Shown: positions 1 to 12,440 of the stretch, piece by piece
Numbering within the stretch: the first letter of the stretch is position 1
Layout: each line of letters begins with the position of its first letter
Assembly: GCA_007922305.1 (NCBI GenBank)
Contig: ML677335.1
Coordinates: 35,947,545 to 36,011,544 of the forward strand
Length of the DNA stretch: 64,000 bases
Reading direction: 5' to 3'
From: Dermatemys mawii
Taxonomy: Eukaryota; Chordata; Testudines; Dermatemydidae
The notes under the pieces: generated by a model
Seen by the model: only the letters and a program-made list of their open reading frames with translations
Databases searched by the model: none
What the model was told of the DNA's origin: nothing
Position numbers and translations under genes: made by a program

Positions 1-2041
1 TAAAAAAACAAACAAAAAAAAAAATTCAAATCAATTTTTTTGTTTTAGAAAATAACTGAAGTACAAATGGAAAAGTACACTCTCACTGGTTGCTATAACC
101 ATTGAAACATGCTGATTTACAACTAGAGAGAGCCTTAATACTCCATATGATGCATCTTTTTGCTACTTGTGAGGGTACACCACAACTATACACATTTAAG
201 CAATTGCATCAGAATCTCAAAAGATTTAGCTAATTGAACATTTTTAGCATATTAGAAAAAGTGAATGACATCGCTTATTCACTAGATAATTAGCTTTGTG
301 CTCATGATTTGTGGCAAGCTGCATTAGGGTGGTAATTAGAATTTAATTAAACGCACAAAACAGCATATAAAATTTATTTGTATTAAACAAAAGAAGCCCT
401 TAGCACAGTACATGACTCATTGTGCCATATTTAAAAAGGTTGATCTCACGTTGAATGGTCCTTCTCCCACCCTACTGATTTTCTCTTTATCTAGGGAAGC
501 AGCTTTTAAACTCCAAGTTTTTGACAGATGAACGGATGCAGCATATTTAATTTTTTTTGTGCTAATAAAATTTACATCTTAGCATATTTTATCACTAAGT
601 TCAGCTTTTCAAAAGATTTTTGGAAAAATATTTAAATAAAAAATCCAATATAAAAGATCAGATTTTGGTTAAACACACACACACACACACATTGATTTTT
701 ATTCACCTTGCTCCCAATATTCCATTTCATAGCACTTTTCACCGGTTCTCTCTACAATGGAGGAAACCAGTCCACTGATATTTCTCTCCTCCCCATTAGT
801 ATCCTCCAAATACTTCATTGGACAGACCAGATACAGTGACGGTTCTACTAGCTATTGTGTGCAGCACCCAGATACAAGGGAGATGGCTGTACATCTTCAC
901 ATTAAGCAGATAAGCTGTAAAGAAAAACAAAAACCTGAGGGCCTCCTGAAAGGCTGCAACAAACACCAGACCCCCCCTTACTGTGAGATAAAGGGAAAAC
1001 AGAAGAGCTGTTGATTCTTTCAATAGAAAAAAGTTTATGAATCATCAAGTACAGTATCAGGTAAATCTGAGGGCGTGCACCTCTGAGTCACTGAACAGTC
1101 ACTTTCCCAAGAGCTCTGACTGAGGCTGGAATGAAATGTCTCAAAGATTCTTTCCTTATGGACATACATTTACTTCAACTGTGATGTGAAAGTGTGCAGG
1201 AGGCTCTGCTCACTTCTGGGAGACAAATGAAGCATTTAGTGTTGAGTAAGCTACAAAAGAGAGAGCTGGATCACAGAACCTGGGAATGCAGTAGGGCAGG
1301 CAACTTCAAACTATTACTCTATAGTCATGCAATGCACAACCATTTCTAACTTGGTGGTCTGACTAGAAAATGGGGGCCGAGAATTGTTCTAGGATTCCTA
1401 AAGTCACTGGAAAGGACAGACCATATCTTTGCTAAGTGACTTGTGGAATTTTTGTTTTGATCATCAGTGCCGTTCTGAAGGTCCAAAGTCCTCCATTTTT
1501 CCACAGAAAAAGTTCAAGATGAGCAGTAGCAGTGTAGTCTCCTCCACATCACTAGTGAGCCCATGTTACAGGGCAGAGGGAAATCCAGTCTCCATGATTG
1601 TACTATTTACTGAGACCAGCTACAGTGACTGTTACAACCAGGTCTCACAGAACAGTCTATGATAGGGACATCTCTCCACTAGGAATTAGACAGAAACCAA
1701 ACTCTTTTACATAAACCAACAGATGGTCACTGAGAAGGGAGGGACAAAGTTACGCAGAGACTTTAAAAAGAGGACAAGAGTTCATGTAGTGGAGAAGGAG
1801 GAGCCAATGCAGGTATTCAGAAAGGCACAATTCACACTGACTCCTCTGACCAAGCAATGAGCATGAAAGATCTTCCATTCAAAACTGCTAAAGAAATCAA
1901 GCCAAGAGGTAATGAGGTACTGGATGAGAAATTTTAACTGCCTAGAAAAAGAAAAAATTGAATCTTAGAAATAGTGTGGAGGAGGAAGTGGCAGGGTTTG
2001 GACACAGGCTGGCTGCAAGGAAGTCAACACTGATACCCATT
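1..2041. other. Intergenic, no gene recognised
   Basis: AT-rich non-coding sequence. It holds a short (AC)n microsatellite at about 672-691 and scattered A-runs. The longest open frames are under 90 codons and show no splice context or recognisable protein family. I see no RNA gene. Confidence 0.6.
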
Positions 2042-2049
2042 ATGTATGG

Positions 2050-2958
2050 CAACGGTGGGCAAATTACGGCCCGTGGGCCAGATCCGGCCCGCGAGACCGT
2101 CCGGCTCACTTGAGCTCTGGCTGGGGAGGCTGCTTCTGGCCCGCCCCCGCCTTCCCCGCTCTTCTGGAGCTCAGCACAGCTGAACTCCAGCAAAGGAGGC
2201 TGCTCGGAGCCCTCCCCCGCTCTCCCAGAGCTCAGCGTGCCTGAGCTCCCAGCAAGGGAGGCTACTCTCAGCCCCTCCCCTGCTCTCTCGGAGCTCAGCG
2301 TGCCTGGGCTCTGGACGGGGGTAGGTTGCTTCCAGCCCCTCCCCTGATCTCCCGAGCTCAGTGCGCTGCGCAGGGCTGCCCGCTCCTCCAGGAGAGCGGT
2401 GCAGCATGTGCAATGCTGGCAGGGCCACCAGCATGGTAAGGTCTGCGCAGCAGGGGTGGTGGGGGGTTGTTAGTTAAGGGAGAGGGAGTCCCGGGGGCAG
2501 TCACGGGAGAGGGGGCTGTTGGATAGGATGGAGGTTCTGGGCGGGGAGCAGTCAGGGGAAGGGGATGGATAGGGCATGGGAGTCCCAGGGTGGGGGCAAC
2601 TGTCAGGAGGTAGCAATGTGGATAGGGGTCAGGGCAGACAGGGAGCAGGGGAGTTGAGAAGGGGGTAGGGTCCTGGGGGGGCAGTTAATGTGTGGGGGTC
2701 TCTGTAGGGGTCAGTCAGGGGACAAGGAGCAGGGAGGGCGATGGTGGTTAGGATGGGGGGGGTCTCAGGAGGAGGCAATCAGGGGACAAGGGGGGGTTGA
2801 ATGGGATTCTAAGTGGGGCAGTCAGGGGGAAAGTGGGAGGGGGTTGGATGGGGGCAGGGCCGGGCTGTTTGCAGAGGCACAGCCTTCCCTGACCCGGTCC
2901 TCCACAGACGTTTTCAACCCCGATGTGGCCCTCGGGCCAAAAAGTTTGCCCACCCCTG
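2050..2958. mobile_element. hAT non-autonomous element, family A (GGGTGGGCAAA ends)
   Basis: The ends form an imperfect terminal inverted repeat: a decayed CAACGGTGGGCAAATTACGG on the left and TTTGCCCACCCCTG on the right. Flanks are an 8-bp duplication with two mismatches, ATGTATGG (2042-2049) and ACGTATAG (2959-2966). The 909-bp interior is GC-rich and its right half has many GTCAGGGGACA-like units. No transposase frame is present, so it would have relied on a transposase encoded elsewhere. Related copies are at 8984, 36120 and 62898. Confidence 0.85.
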
Positions 2959-2966
2959 ACGTATAG

Positions 2967-4224
2967 GGATGACAGTGTAATCTTCAGCCCTGACAGTACT
3001 GAGGTGCAGCAAGTTCAGGAGGAGAGATCAGGAATTCAGGTTTCTCCACGTTGAGCTTAATTTGACAAGACGACCTCTAGGGGGAGTCTTAGGAAGCTCC
3101 CATATGCCAAGATGATTTTCCAGCTGAATTTACACCCACATACTGCAGTAAAGAGTGATACGCTTCCCAGAGTCTCAGAATAAAAATGAATCACATCAGA
3201 CAGGATGAAGTCGTATTAACAATAATGATTAACTCGAGTTCTGACTAATTGTTTACAATGTAGACAAGAGAGAAACTGCAGGCATGTCTCATTTCTTTCA
3301 GTGTCAGGAAGCAAGCACTAGGCATCACAGAAACAAAATTGTATGTAGCAGGTAAGAGACTCCTCAACAGCAATCTTCAATGGTTGACAAGCTTCTAATA
3401 GCATTCTGACCCACTCCCTTTGGCAGGAGGATACACTGAGGGCCTTCAAGGAGGAGGGCTTGTCAAACCAGGCACTCTCTACAGCTTTGATAAGAACCCT
3501 CCAAGAAATCCTATCCCAAATATTTTTTATATTGCCACGCTTTTTAAAGCTGATGCATCATGACCAAAAGCATTGAGCTTTGAGCTTTTTAAAATTAATG
3601 TTTACATGGCTTTATTTCCCTACATAATAGCAGTGTTCTGCATTTGGAAGCCAATCATTTCACCAGGAAGTTTGCACTGGTAAATTTCTCTCTCTCCACC
3701 AATGAATGTGTTTTCTCTCAGAGCTTGTAGAAGACAGGCATATAGGTGTGTTTCTCTCACACTCATGTCACGGGTCCCAGCAAAGGAAAGAAATTTAGGC
3801 CTTGAAGGATTTTAAAGGAACTGATCTTGCAAACATTTAAAGATGAGTAACTGTACTCACATGCAGCAGTTCTGTTAAAGTCAGTTGGACTATTTGTCTA
3901 AGTGACATGATTAAATACTTGTGAGATCTCAGCTTAAGTGTGTGTATTTTTTATTATTAAAGGTTTGAGCACAGAGAAGAGTACATTTATTTTTAAAATA
4001 AGATCATTCGCCTCCAGTGACGTTCCAGTGGACTCCTAAAGTAGTGATTAAGGGACCAATCTCGCAGACACTTATGCACAAGAAGTAACTTTATCCAGGA
4101 GAGTCATCCCATTGGTGTCTTTGGAACACAACATTTATTCAGCGGAGTAAGCTCAAGCTCTACATCACAAGGCCCTGATTCAGTCAAGCATTTAAGTACA
4201 TGCCTAACTTTAATCATGTTACTA
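2967..4224. other. Intergenic, old repeat fragments
   Basis: No coding potential seen. About 4165-4224 resembles a dispersed repeat with a CTGATTCAG and CATTTAAGTACATGC core; a related short stretch occurs near 13237-13270. The rest is unassigned. Confidence 0.4.
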
Positions 4225-4232
4225 GTCTAAGG

Positions 4233-4399
4233 AAGAGGTCGGCAACCTTTCACAAGTGGTGTGCCAAGTTCACTGTAATTTAAGGTTTCGTGTGCCAGTA
4301 TTACATGCTTTTAAACGCTTACCAAGGCCGGCAGGGGGCTGAGAGGGGCTAGCAGCAGGGACCACCCGTGGCATGCGTGCCATGGGTTACTTATCCCTG
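4233..4399. mobile_element. hAT MITE, GGTCGGCAACC family
   Basis: Left end AAGAGGTCGGCAACCTTT and right end TTACTTATCCCTG are decayed inverted repeats. The 8-bp flanks GTCTAAGG (4225-4232) and GTCTAGGG (4400-4407) match at 7 of 8 positions. At 167 bp it is an internally deleted relative of the sequence at 6631-6985. Its right target copy overlaps the first four bases of the next element. Confidence 0.75.
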
Positions 4400-4403
4400 G
4401 TCT

Positions 4404-4530
4404 AGGGTGACCAGATGTCCCGATTTTATAGGGACAGTCCTGATATTTGGGGCTGTGTCTTATATAGGTACCTATTCCCTCCCACCCCAGATCTCCTGTC
4501 CTGATTTTTTACACATGCTGTCTGGTCACT
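4404..4530. mobile_element. Short MITE with AGGGTGACCAG ends
   Basis: Begins AGGGTGACCAGATGTCCCG and ends CTGTCTGGTCACT, so the termini are an imperfect inverted repeat of about 10 bp. The interior is a CCCGATTTTATAGGGACAG palindrome-like block. No ORF belongs to it. Superfamily not assigned; the target duplication is obscured by the hAT inserted at its left edge. Confidence 0.6.
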
Positions 4531-5309
4531 TCATATTAGTCCCATTCAACTTCCTGAATTGCTGCAAGAGGGAGAAGACAGAGTTGAGAAGCAGAGGCAG
4601 AACTGGAAGTAGGAAAGTCAAAGGCTGGATCCCTAGCATTCCAAAAGCTTTGGGACTCGTGGAGGGAAGCCAGCAGCAGCCATATCAATCCAGTTTCCAA
4701 ATGGAGAATCAGGGAAGGAAACCAGCAGATAGAAGCTTGCTTCACCTTCTATTGATAATTTTTCTTTACAGGCAAATGCCTTAAACTAAAAAATACCAGC
4801 TGTACTGCAGAAACTTCAGGTGGGACTATAGCCTTGATTATAACCTTGCAATGATTCCACCCAGATTACAGATAACACCTTATGGGCAAGAGTGCTCTGG
4901 GGCTCACAGTGTGCAAGTTTTGAAATAGTATTAACACTGTCCACTTACTGGCCCAATAAACTCACATAGCAAACATTTTAGAACTTCTGTAACACTAAAC
5001 ACAAACAACATTAAATAAAAAAAAGCACAATCTGCCACCTGGGTAGATCTTGGATACATGGAGCCTAATTCTCCACTGTGTTCCATGCTGCTGCAACTCC
5101 ATTAAAGCATAAAGGAGTAAATGGGGCAATCTGTTTCTGTACTACATACATAAAAGCTTCCTTACACAATACAGAAATTAAAAAGGCCAGAATCGTTCAT
5201 CTATTTTTGGGTAACACAAAAAGGATACAATTACAAATGTAGAGAGTGGGGGGAGAGTTTGGAAGCAGAAGTGACCATAACAATTAAATTTTTTGCAAGT
5301 GAGTCCACC

Positions 5310-5388
5310 TGGGAATGCCTAGAAAATAAACTGAATGGAAGTGTCTCTGAGGGTCCCTTGCAGCTCTACATTTCTATGATTCTATAAT
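5310..5388 (+). mobile_element. CR1 LINE 3' end fragment
   Basis: Contains the stretch GAGGGTCCCTTGCAGCTCTA followed by ATTTCTATGATTCTATA, the short direct repeats typical of CR1 3' termini in sauropsids. Heavily 5' truncated; no reverse transcriptase sequence remains. Confidence 0.75.
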
Positions 5389-5451
5389 TGCGTCCTAGAT
5401 CAGCTTTTTCATGGTGTTGCCTAGGATGTGGGTCATGAAAGCTGGCTTATA

Positions 5452-5603
5452 CACCAGACCTTCGCTATAGCCCAGAGTTCGGAATCTATGTGCGGTCCCA
5501 TGTTAACATGGAGACACGTTGCCATGGATCCCAATATTTAAATTTGGGATCCATGGCAACAACTGCGCTGTACGTTAACCCATGCTATAGCGAGGGTCCA
5601 GTG
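5452..5603. mobile_element. Palindromic Tc1/mariner-like MITE
   Basis: Flanked by TA on both sides (5450-5451 and 5604-5605). Ends CACCAGACCTTCGCTATAG and CTATAGCGAGGGTCCAGTG are inverted repeats. The centre is a perfect hairpin with 17-bp arms at 5518-5534 and 5544-5560 around a TATTTAAAT spacer. The TA target fits Tc1/mariner or pogo elements; the superfamily is inferred from that alone. Confidence 0.7.
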
Positions 5604-5605
5604 TA

Positions 5606-6630
5606 ATTAATTTCTCCAGTCTTAAATACTGGCACAATGTTAAGCTACCCTTCTCCCCCACTCCTCTGGACCCCTCCTAGTGTTCCAAGATTTGTTTAAA
5701 CACAACCACCCACAGTTCAGAGACCTCTAGAGCCAATTTTATTTTTTTACATATCCTTCAGCACAAGTTATCCAGTCATACATATTTTATAAGTGTTTAA
5801 CTCTTTAATGGTTACTATTGAAATATCCTCTTAGTTACAGGCCAAGGAAAGTATTTTATTATCTCTGTAAGCTATGAATACATCATCCTATTGATTTCCC
5901 CAATATGGAACAGATATTTTTCTACATCACAATTGACATTTTTACCATCCTTTTATAATATCGGACCTATATCATTGCAAGGATTCAGTTTATTCTGGAT
6001 ATATTTAAAGTACTCCTTATTGTCCTTAACCCTACTGGCCACAGTTTTTCATTGATACATAAAATTGATAAGGAAAGCTAAGGATATTTCCACTAAACTG
6101 TTGATTTATATTCATTGCTATCAGCTTTGCCATTTTTCAGTTTACTTATATTTAGATTGCTGTTGTCACCTCCCCTTTAATAAGGATATGTTTGGAGGTG
6201 GGGGGGCATAATGCATTCTTAACTAATTTCCAGTCATTCAATATCTCCTCCTACTGAATTATGCTCATAATTATTTCCAGCTTTGGAAAAATTGGCTTTT
6301 TAAAAATCACCAAGGAAAAAAAAAAAAAAGTGTTATGTAACTGGCTGGGACTACACTCAGCAGGCAGCAAATGAAGTTACATTGGCAACATTTGTACCTA
6401 GGCAACCACCAGTTTTCAATCCACATTTATTTTACAGAATGAGGTCTCAAGAGAATTACTCACCTTAATTGTAAATGTTAGAAATGTATCAGCTATCATT
6501 TTTAGTAACTCCAAGAAGTTTTACTAGTGGCAGCATGAGACCTCATCAAGTCCCCCAGATTGAAATCCCCTATGATGATGCAATATAGATAGATATTTTA
6601 TGACAGCCATATCCTATCCCTCTTGCTGTT
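5606..6630. other. Intergenic, nothing recognised
   Basis: AT-rich sequence with an A-run near 6317. I see no exon, RNA gene or well-bounded repeat. Confidence 0.45.
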
Positions 6631-6985
6631 GGAAGTGGTGTGCCAAGTCTTCATTCACTCACATTCATTTAAGGTTTTGCATGCCAGTAATAGATTTTAA
6701 CAGTTTTAGAAGGTCTTTCTCTATAGAAGTCCAGATTATAGAATTAAACCATTGTTGCACATAAAGTTTTTAAAATGTTTATGAAGCTTCATTTAAAATT
6801 AAATTAAAATGCAGATGTTATCAGTTTAGTGTAGGGATTGGCAACCTTGGCATGTGCGACCACAGGGTTAGCACCCTTAGCGGGCCCCTGCCGGTTTGTT
6901 TACTTGCTGTTTCACCGACTGCGGCTGCCACTGGCTGCGGTTTGCTGTCCCGGTCCAATGGGGGCTGCGGGAAGCATTGGGCTAA
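6631..6985. mobile_element. hAT remnants, GGCAACC family
   Basis: The left part shares GTGGTGTGCCAAGT and TTTAAGGTTT with the element at 4233 but lacks its terminus. At about 6831 a second left end, TAGGGATTGGCAACCTTGGC, starts and runs into a GC-rich block before stopping near 6980. Neither has a complete partner end, so both are truncated. Confidence 0.55.
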
Positions 6986-8975
6986 ATTGCTGGAAATCTT
7001 GAAATCTATCAAAAAATTCTGATTCCAGTTCTTGCATGTACATTCTAATCTCAACATCAAACACAGTGCACTGTTCCACATGGGGTGATAGTGATGTAAG
7101 CAGAAAATCAGTATTTAAAAATATCCCAATACACTGTCACCCAAGAGACCAAGTTCAACAGCTTGGGCAAAGTGATGCCATTTCCCAGTTTCTCTCGCAG
7201 GTGCTTCTGGTGTCAGGCTGTGGCTTTTAGGATTAATTATATGCATCAAGACAAGAGCAGACCACCAATTTTTTTTTAATCATTCACAGCATTCAGCTGC
7301 CAGCTGTCCCAATGGAAAGAGCTGTAGTGCTTCATTCTACTTCCTGTTGCTTTAGAAGCTACTTTAAAAAAATGAAACCTCTAGACCTCATCTATTATTT
7401 AGGAAAAACAGGATATTAAATATTTCATCTGGCACAGAAAACTGCACATTTGAAAAGGCGTGAACCTAGGTTGTCCGGTTTTCAACCAGAAAGTCTGGTC
7501 CAAAGGGAACCTGGGCAGTGTCCGGTCAGTCCTGCTGACGAGACATCCAAAGTCTGGTTACCACAGGAGGAGTTCAGTGATGGACTGGAGAGAAGCTAAG
7601 GAACTGGCTCCTGCAGATGAGGAAGGTATCGCCTTCTCGACTTCCTGAGACCCCAGCTCTCTCCTGCCCCTCACTCCAGAAACAGACCCTCTTCCCTCCC
7701 CCGATTGCCCCCAGCTCCTCACCCCTGCTGTGACATGACTGCCCCCGGCTCCTCGCTTTGAGACTGACACACACCCCTTCACCCTGCTGTGCCCCAATTG
7801 GGCAGGTAGGCTCTATGCCAGTTCCCCCCAGCAGGCGAGTCCTGAGGCAGAGAGAAGCAGGCGGCAAGGCCTGTAGTATCTGGTTTTGAAAAACTGAAAC
7901 CTACGTGAACTGCTAAAAAGGACAACTGTGGTACCAGTCCCTATTCAGTCCACCATCAATCCATTTTTTAAATTACAGACTCAGCTAGGGCCTGAGCCAA
8001 CGTTCATTATTGTTGAAGGAAAACTGCCAACCAACTTCAACGGTCTGGATCAGGCTCTTACCATAGAGATTTTTCACTATTATTCATTTACTTATATTCT
8101 CAGTCATAAAACTAGACAGGCAAGATAGAGACAGTTAGTCAAATATTAATATGCATAGAGTGACTGGAGGAATAGTTCCAACATCCCTATGGTTAAAGAG
8201 AGGAATAGGGACACAGAACTTATAAACCCTCACCAATGGCTTTTGAATCCGTGATTAAAGGGTGAGGATGACCCTAATAGTCACTGCTTTGCCAGAGGCT
8301 CCAACCCTTGCAACTCCAAGGATGAGGATGGACAGAAGCGGTTCTCCAAGCAAACACAATGTTTGGTTTTGGAGAGGCTGATCAGAAGGGGGAATTCACA
8401 GTTTTTAGAAACATGAGCTTCATTCCTAGCAGAGAGCACTCACTTGCTTCTGAAAGAGGAAGACAGAGAGAGGGATGGCTGGGGGCAGGAAACCAAAAGA
8501 AAAAGACAACTGTCAGACCCACTTGCTAGCTGGGTTCTACTGTGGGCCTTCTGATTGCATAGGAAACAAAAGGAGTTTGCTTCCATGTCCTGCTGGAAGC
8601 ATAGGTTTTGGAGCCATTTAGTCTTGTGGCTGTATTTGAATTTAATTTTCCAACTATACGCTGTATATTTAGACACTGAGGTGCAGGTGCAATGCTGAAG
8701 TGATGAGCCAATCAAGCAGAACGAGGCTTGTTTTCTCCCTACGCAGAGTGGCTATTTGGAAATTTTTTCAGAGTGGTGATGTTGTAAACAAGGCAAGTCG
8801 ATAAGAGCGAAAAAGAGTTTGAGTGTAATAAATACACTGATAACTGAAACTCCTAGAAAATAGTCTCATCTGCTGAAACTCCCTATGATGAGAGCTTCCA
8901 GCTTCAAGACAGATAAATCCTCACTTTGGGCAGATCACATGACCTAAAGAGCTCACATGCTGCTACACTCCCTTC
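6986..8975. other. Intergenic, one unresolved GC-rich repeat
   Basis: A GC-rich stretch from about 7452 (ACCTAGGTTGTCCGG) to 7870 looks repeat-derived, with several CCGGT and GGTC blocks, but I cannot define both ends. The remainder is unassigned and has no supported coding region. Confidence 0.35.
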
Positions 8976-8983
8976 CTTTAACT

Positions 8984-9636
8984 CAGGGGTGGGCAAACTA
9001 CGGCCCCCAGGCCACATCCAGCCCACAGGATCATCCTGTCCAGACTCTCAGCTGGGAAGGCTGCCCCTGGCCCATCCCCCACCTTCCCCCATCCTCTGGA
9101 GCCACGCCACCACACACGCCATGCTGGGGCAGGGGGGCTGTGCGCTCCCATAGAGCAGCATATCTGGCTCCGTGCGGAGCCAAAAACGCTGCTAGGAGTC
9201 TCATGGTAATGCAGCTGGGGGGTTGGATGGGGGCGGGTAGTCAGGGGACAGGAAGCAGGGTGGGTTGAATAGGGGGTGGACTCTAGGGTGGTGGTCTCTG
9301 GAGGGGTGGTGTTGGATGGGGCATGGCAGTCCCAGAGGTCTGTCAGGGGGGTGGGGGCTGGATAACTGTCAGGGCAGTCAGGGGACAGAGAACAAGGGAG
9401 GTTGGATGAAGGGATCCGGGGGGGGCATTTAGGGTGGGGGGGGTCTCTGGAGGGGGCAGTCAGGAGACAACGAGCAGGTGGAGTTGGATGGGTTAGTGGT
9501 TCTGAGGGGAGCAGTGAAGGAGCTGGATAGGGGGCGGGGCCAGGCTGTCTAGGGAGGCACAGCCTTCCCTACCCAGCCCTCCATACAATTTTGAACCCCG
9601 ATGTGGCCCTTGAGCCAAAATGTTCGCCCACCCCTG
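8984..9636. mobile_element. hAT non-autonomous element, family A
   Basis: Left end CAGGGGTGGGCAAACTACGG and right end TTCGCCCACCCCTG form the terminal inverted repeat. Target copies CTTTAACT (8976-8983) and CTTTAATT (9637-9644) match at 7 of 8. The 653-bp interior repeats the G-rich GTCAGGGGACA motifs of the copy at 2050. It carries no transposase. Confidence 0.88.
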
Positions 9637-9644
9637 CTTTAATT

Positions 9645-11180
9645 CATCCTTAGCAGGAGCAGCTGATGCAGAGCAGGGGAGGAGCAGTCATCCCTTGGCC
9701 TCCTGCCCATACAGCACAGCTATCCCCAGTTGTTGAAATCCAGCAGTATTTAGTATACCCAGGTAGGCTTATAAAACCTAGGATGGTCCCTAGCAGCCTA
9801 CATGTATCTGCCAATAGCCCTGTTTTGGAAGAGGCAATAGCAAATGATGACATGGAAGAATTTCAGGTCTGTACTAATAAAGGCAGATGCTTTCTACGGG
9901 AAGCCTCTTGTTCTACCTTTATTGGCTGAGATAGACATATGCATGTGTTTTTTGCTATCAGTTCTGACTGGAAGGCCAGAGGGCCATAGGTGTCCCCTCA
10001 TAATAAAAACAGAAGCAATAGATAAAGAACATACACAACTCACACTAAAGTGGAAACCAAGCTTGGTTTTGTTCTTTTAAAACAAGGTAGTTCCGCAGAA
10101 ACAACTTGTCTCAAGGAGGAAATACAACATCCTTGAATTATACACTGTTAAGTACTCTTACAAACACATCATTTATGCCAGTGGAAATAACAGTATCATA
10201 GTCTCCTTTTGAGAAGTATTGTCCCAGAAAGCCTACAGTGCACAGACGTATGGCATGAAAATAAGCTAGTGAGTAGGCACATTCTTACATTTGTAATGCA
10301 AACTGAGCAAAGCAGCTCAGTTGTTTCAGATTTATACAAACGACACATTTCGATTTACCCCTAGCCAACTGCAGTTTGGTGCAGAAGAGTTCAGTAACAA
10401 AAAGGATCTAACAGAGACCAACATTCAAACCCTGCAGCACTCACACTGAAGAGAAAACACAGAACCAGACCCAAACTCAACCTGTTCTAAGTAAGGGTGC
10501 TCAAACTTTGCTCTAACTAAGGCTCTCAAGCAGAACTTGCTGGATGAATAGGAAAAGTCTGCTGCGGTCGAGGCTCCAAGCAATAAAATCCTTGTCATCT
10601 TTACCCTGTGGCTGCAGGGAAAGGATGGCTACTGCTCCCATTCCAAGGCTCCATGGACCACACATTTAACCACCCTTAAAGAAAGGACATGTCAATATCA
10701 CCACATACTGAGCTACTGCCTAAAAAGAGCAGCTCCCCAATGGCTCATCCACTGTAAGTGTGCTATTTAGCTTCCTGTATCCCAAATACACGTGCTATAG
10801 ACTTACATTAAAACACAGCAAATTCTAATCTTCCGTCCCAGAGAAGGTGCTCTAAATTGACATCTAGTCTAGTGCTATGCTTCTCTAGCCACAGAAGGAT
10901 GCCTTAGAATGGTCACCTTGCATTCAAATGGACCCCTTGACAATACCAATATATGGGCTCTACATTGGCCTTGTTCCCATCCCCCAGTTTAGGGCAGATT
11001 GGGGAGTTATTCTGGGTTTTTCGGGGGCCATGGTAAGCAGAGCATAAATCAGAGCAGTCACAAGTTTGCTCTGACTTTAATTAGGGGCCTGGCAGACAAC
11101 TGCATAGCCCCAGAGTATAAAGAGCTCAAAAGATGGCTTAAAGCCACCTTTGCCCCACATGCATTCCTGCCTCAAGCAAA
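9645..11180. other. Intergenic, nothing recognised
   Basis: No terminal repeats, RNA gene or exon with splice signals that I can support. Open frames are short. Confidence 0.4.
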
Positions 11181-11190
11181 AGCAGGGACT

Positions 11191-11312
11191 AGGGTTGCCA
11201 ATTTTGATTGAACATATTCCTGGAGATTTCATCACATGACATGATCTTTAATTAAAGAGATTAATCTTAATTCCTGGAGACTCCAGGGCAATCCTGGAGG
11301 GCTGGCAAACCT
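11191..11312. mobile_element. Short MITE with 10-bp target duplication
   Basis: Ends AGGGTTGCCAATTTT and GGCTGGCAAACCT are inverted repeats. Flanks AGCAGGGACT (11181-11190) and AGCAGGGAGT (11313-11322) match at 9 of 10. The interior has an internal TTTAATTAAAGA palindrome and paired CCTGGAG motifs. A 9-11 bp duplication is typical of Mutator-like elements, so that superfamily is the best guess. Confidence 0.65.
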
Positions 11313-11327
11313 AGCAGGGAGTAACCT

Positions 11328-11500
11328 AGAATGAGGCCCCGGACTCTAGTCACATTTCCACCACTGACTTGCTGTAGGATCTTGAACAAGGCACCAGGAG
11401 ATTCTGCCTCCTCCTCTGTAAAATAAGATAATACAATGTCTAGCCCCCCAGGAAGTTTCCAGGCTTAGTTTTAAAACACTGAAAATGTATGAAGTACTTC
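11328..11500 (+). mobile_element. MIR-type SINE fragment
   Basis: Order of motifs follows MIR: ACTGACTTGCTGTAGGATCTT, then CTGCCTCCTCCTCTGTAAAA, then TAAGATAATACAATGTC. Diverged and lacking the tRNA-like head. Confidence 0.55.
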
Positions 11501-12314
11501 AAACTACTCACTGAACCACCACCACAATGCTGCTATAAATATTTGTTTCCAGATTTTTGAAACACAAGTTCTGTTCTTTAAAAGAAAATGCTGTTTCAAG
11601 AAAAACAAGTTGTGTTCTTATTTTCTTAGGAAACATTTCTGTTGTTTTCAGCATAGTTTGCTCAAAATGAATAGAACCGGCCTTCTTTTAATACCGTTAC
11701 TAGAGTGATACACCATGCCCCACTTCAGAGTTAATAACCCCACGCTACAGAACACCAATCCGAGGCAGAGGACCCTTGATATGTGTTTTTAAAAGACAAG
11801 AAAGGAGTTAAAATACAAAACAGCAGCACTCTTCCTTCCCCACAAACCCAGCCACATTTGATCCCAATTAGGAGGCCCAGAATGGATTACAATTCCCAGC
11901 CCATGCCTTCCCATAATTCCCTCCCACAGAACTCCTGTGTCACACAAAGAGCAATAATGACACACACTCATCCATGTACAAGCACTTAAAGCTAGTCATG
12001 TACGCTTAGCTATTTCGAACTAGTAACGATATCAACACTGGACCTGGCCTGGGGATTCGCAAGTGGTTGGTGCTGATAGGCATTTATCTAGAGATGCAGC
12101 TGTGGGCTAAGAGTGACTTTTGTATCTCCAAGAAACACTCTGTGCTTTCACTGTTTTTCTTAGATAGTCATTGCTTTAAGGCACTGCCAGTTTTAATCAC
12201 TTAAACAAGAGTTGCAGAGTGCCTACATGTTACAGTGCTGAATCAATTTTTCCCTCCCATGAGAGAGACTAAGGTCTGGTTGTCCATCCCCTCCCTCCTA
12301 CTCACCCTCACTAC

Positions 12315-12440
12315 CAGAGTGTAAGCTCTTATTTACAGCATTTTTTCTTCTTTGCAACAGGGACAGCTTTTTTGTTGTTTCTGTACAGCACCTAGCACAC
12401 TGGGGTCCTGATCCATGACTGGGGTGTCTAGGTGCTATAG
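12315..12440 (+). repeat. Old dispersed repeat, left half, split by a hAT
   Basis: GTAAGCTCTTATTTACAGCA through TGTACAGCACCTAGCACACT and TCTAGGTGCTATAG is a dispersed LINE or SINE tail. The sequence resumes at 13178 with TGCTACAGTAATACAAATAA, so a hAT element interrupted it. Confidence 0.55.

Noticed and set aside
10540..10680. Minus-strand frame resembling a coding exon
   Set aside because: Open for about 40 codons with weak splice-like motifs, but no homology that I can name.
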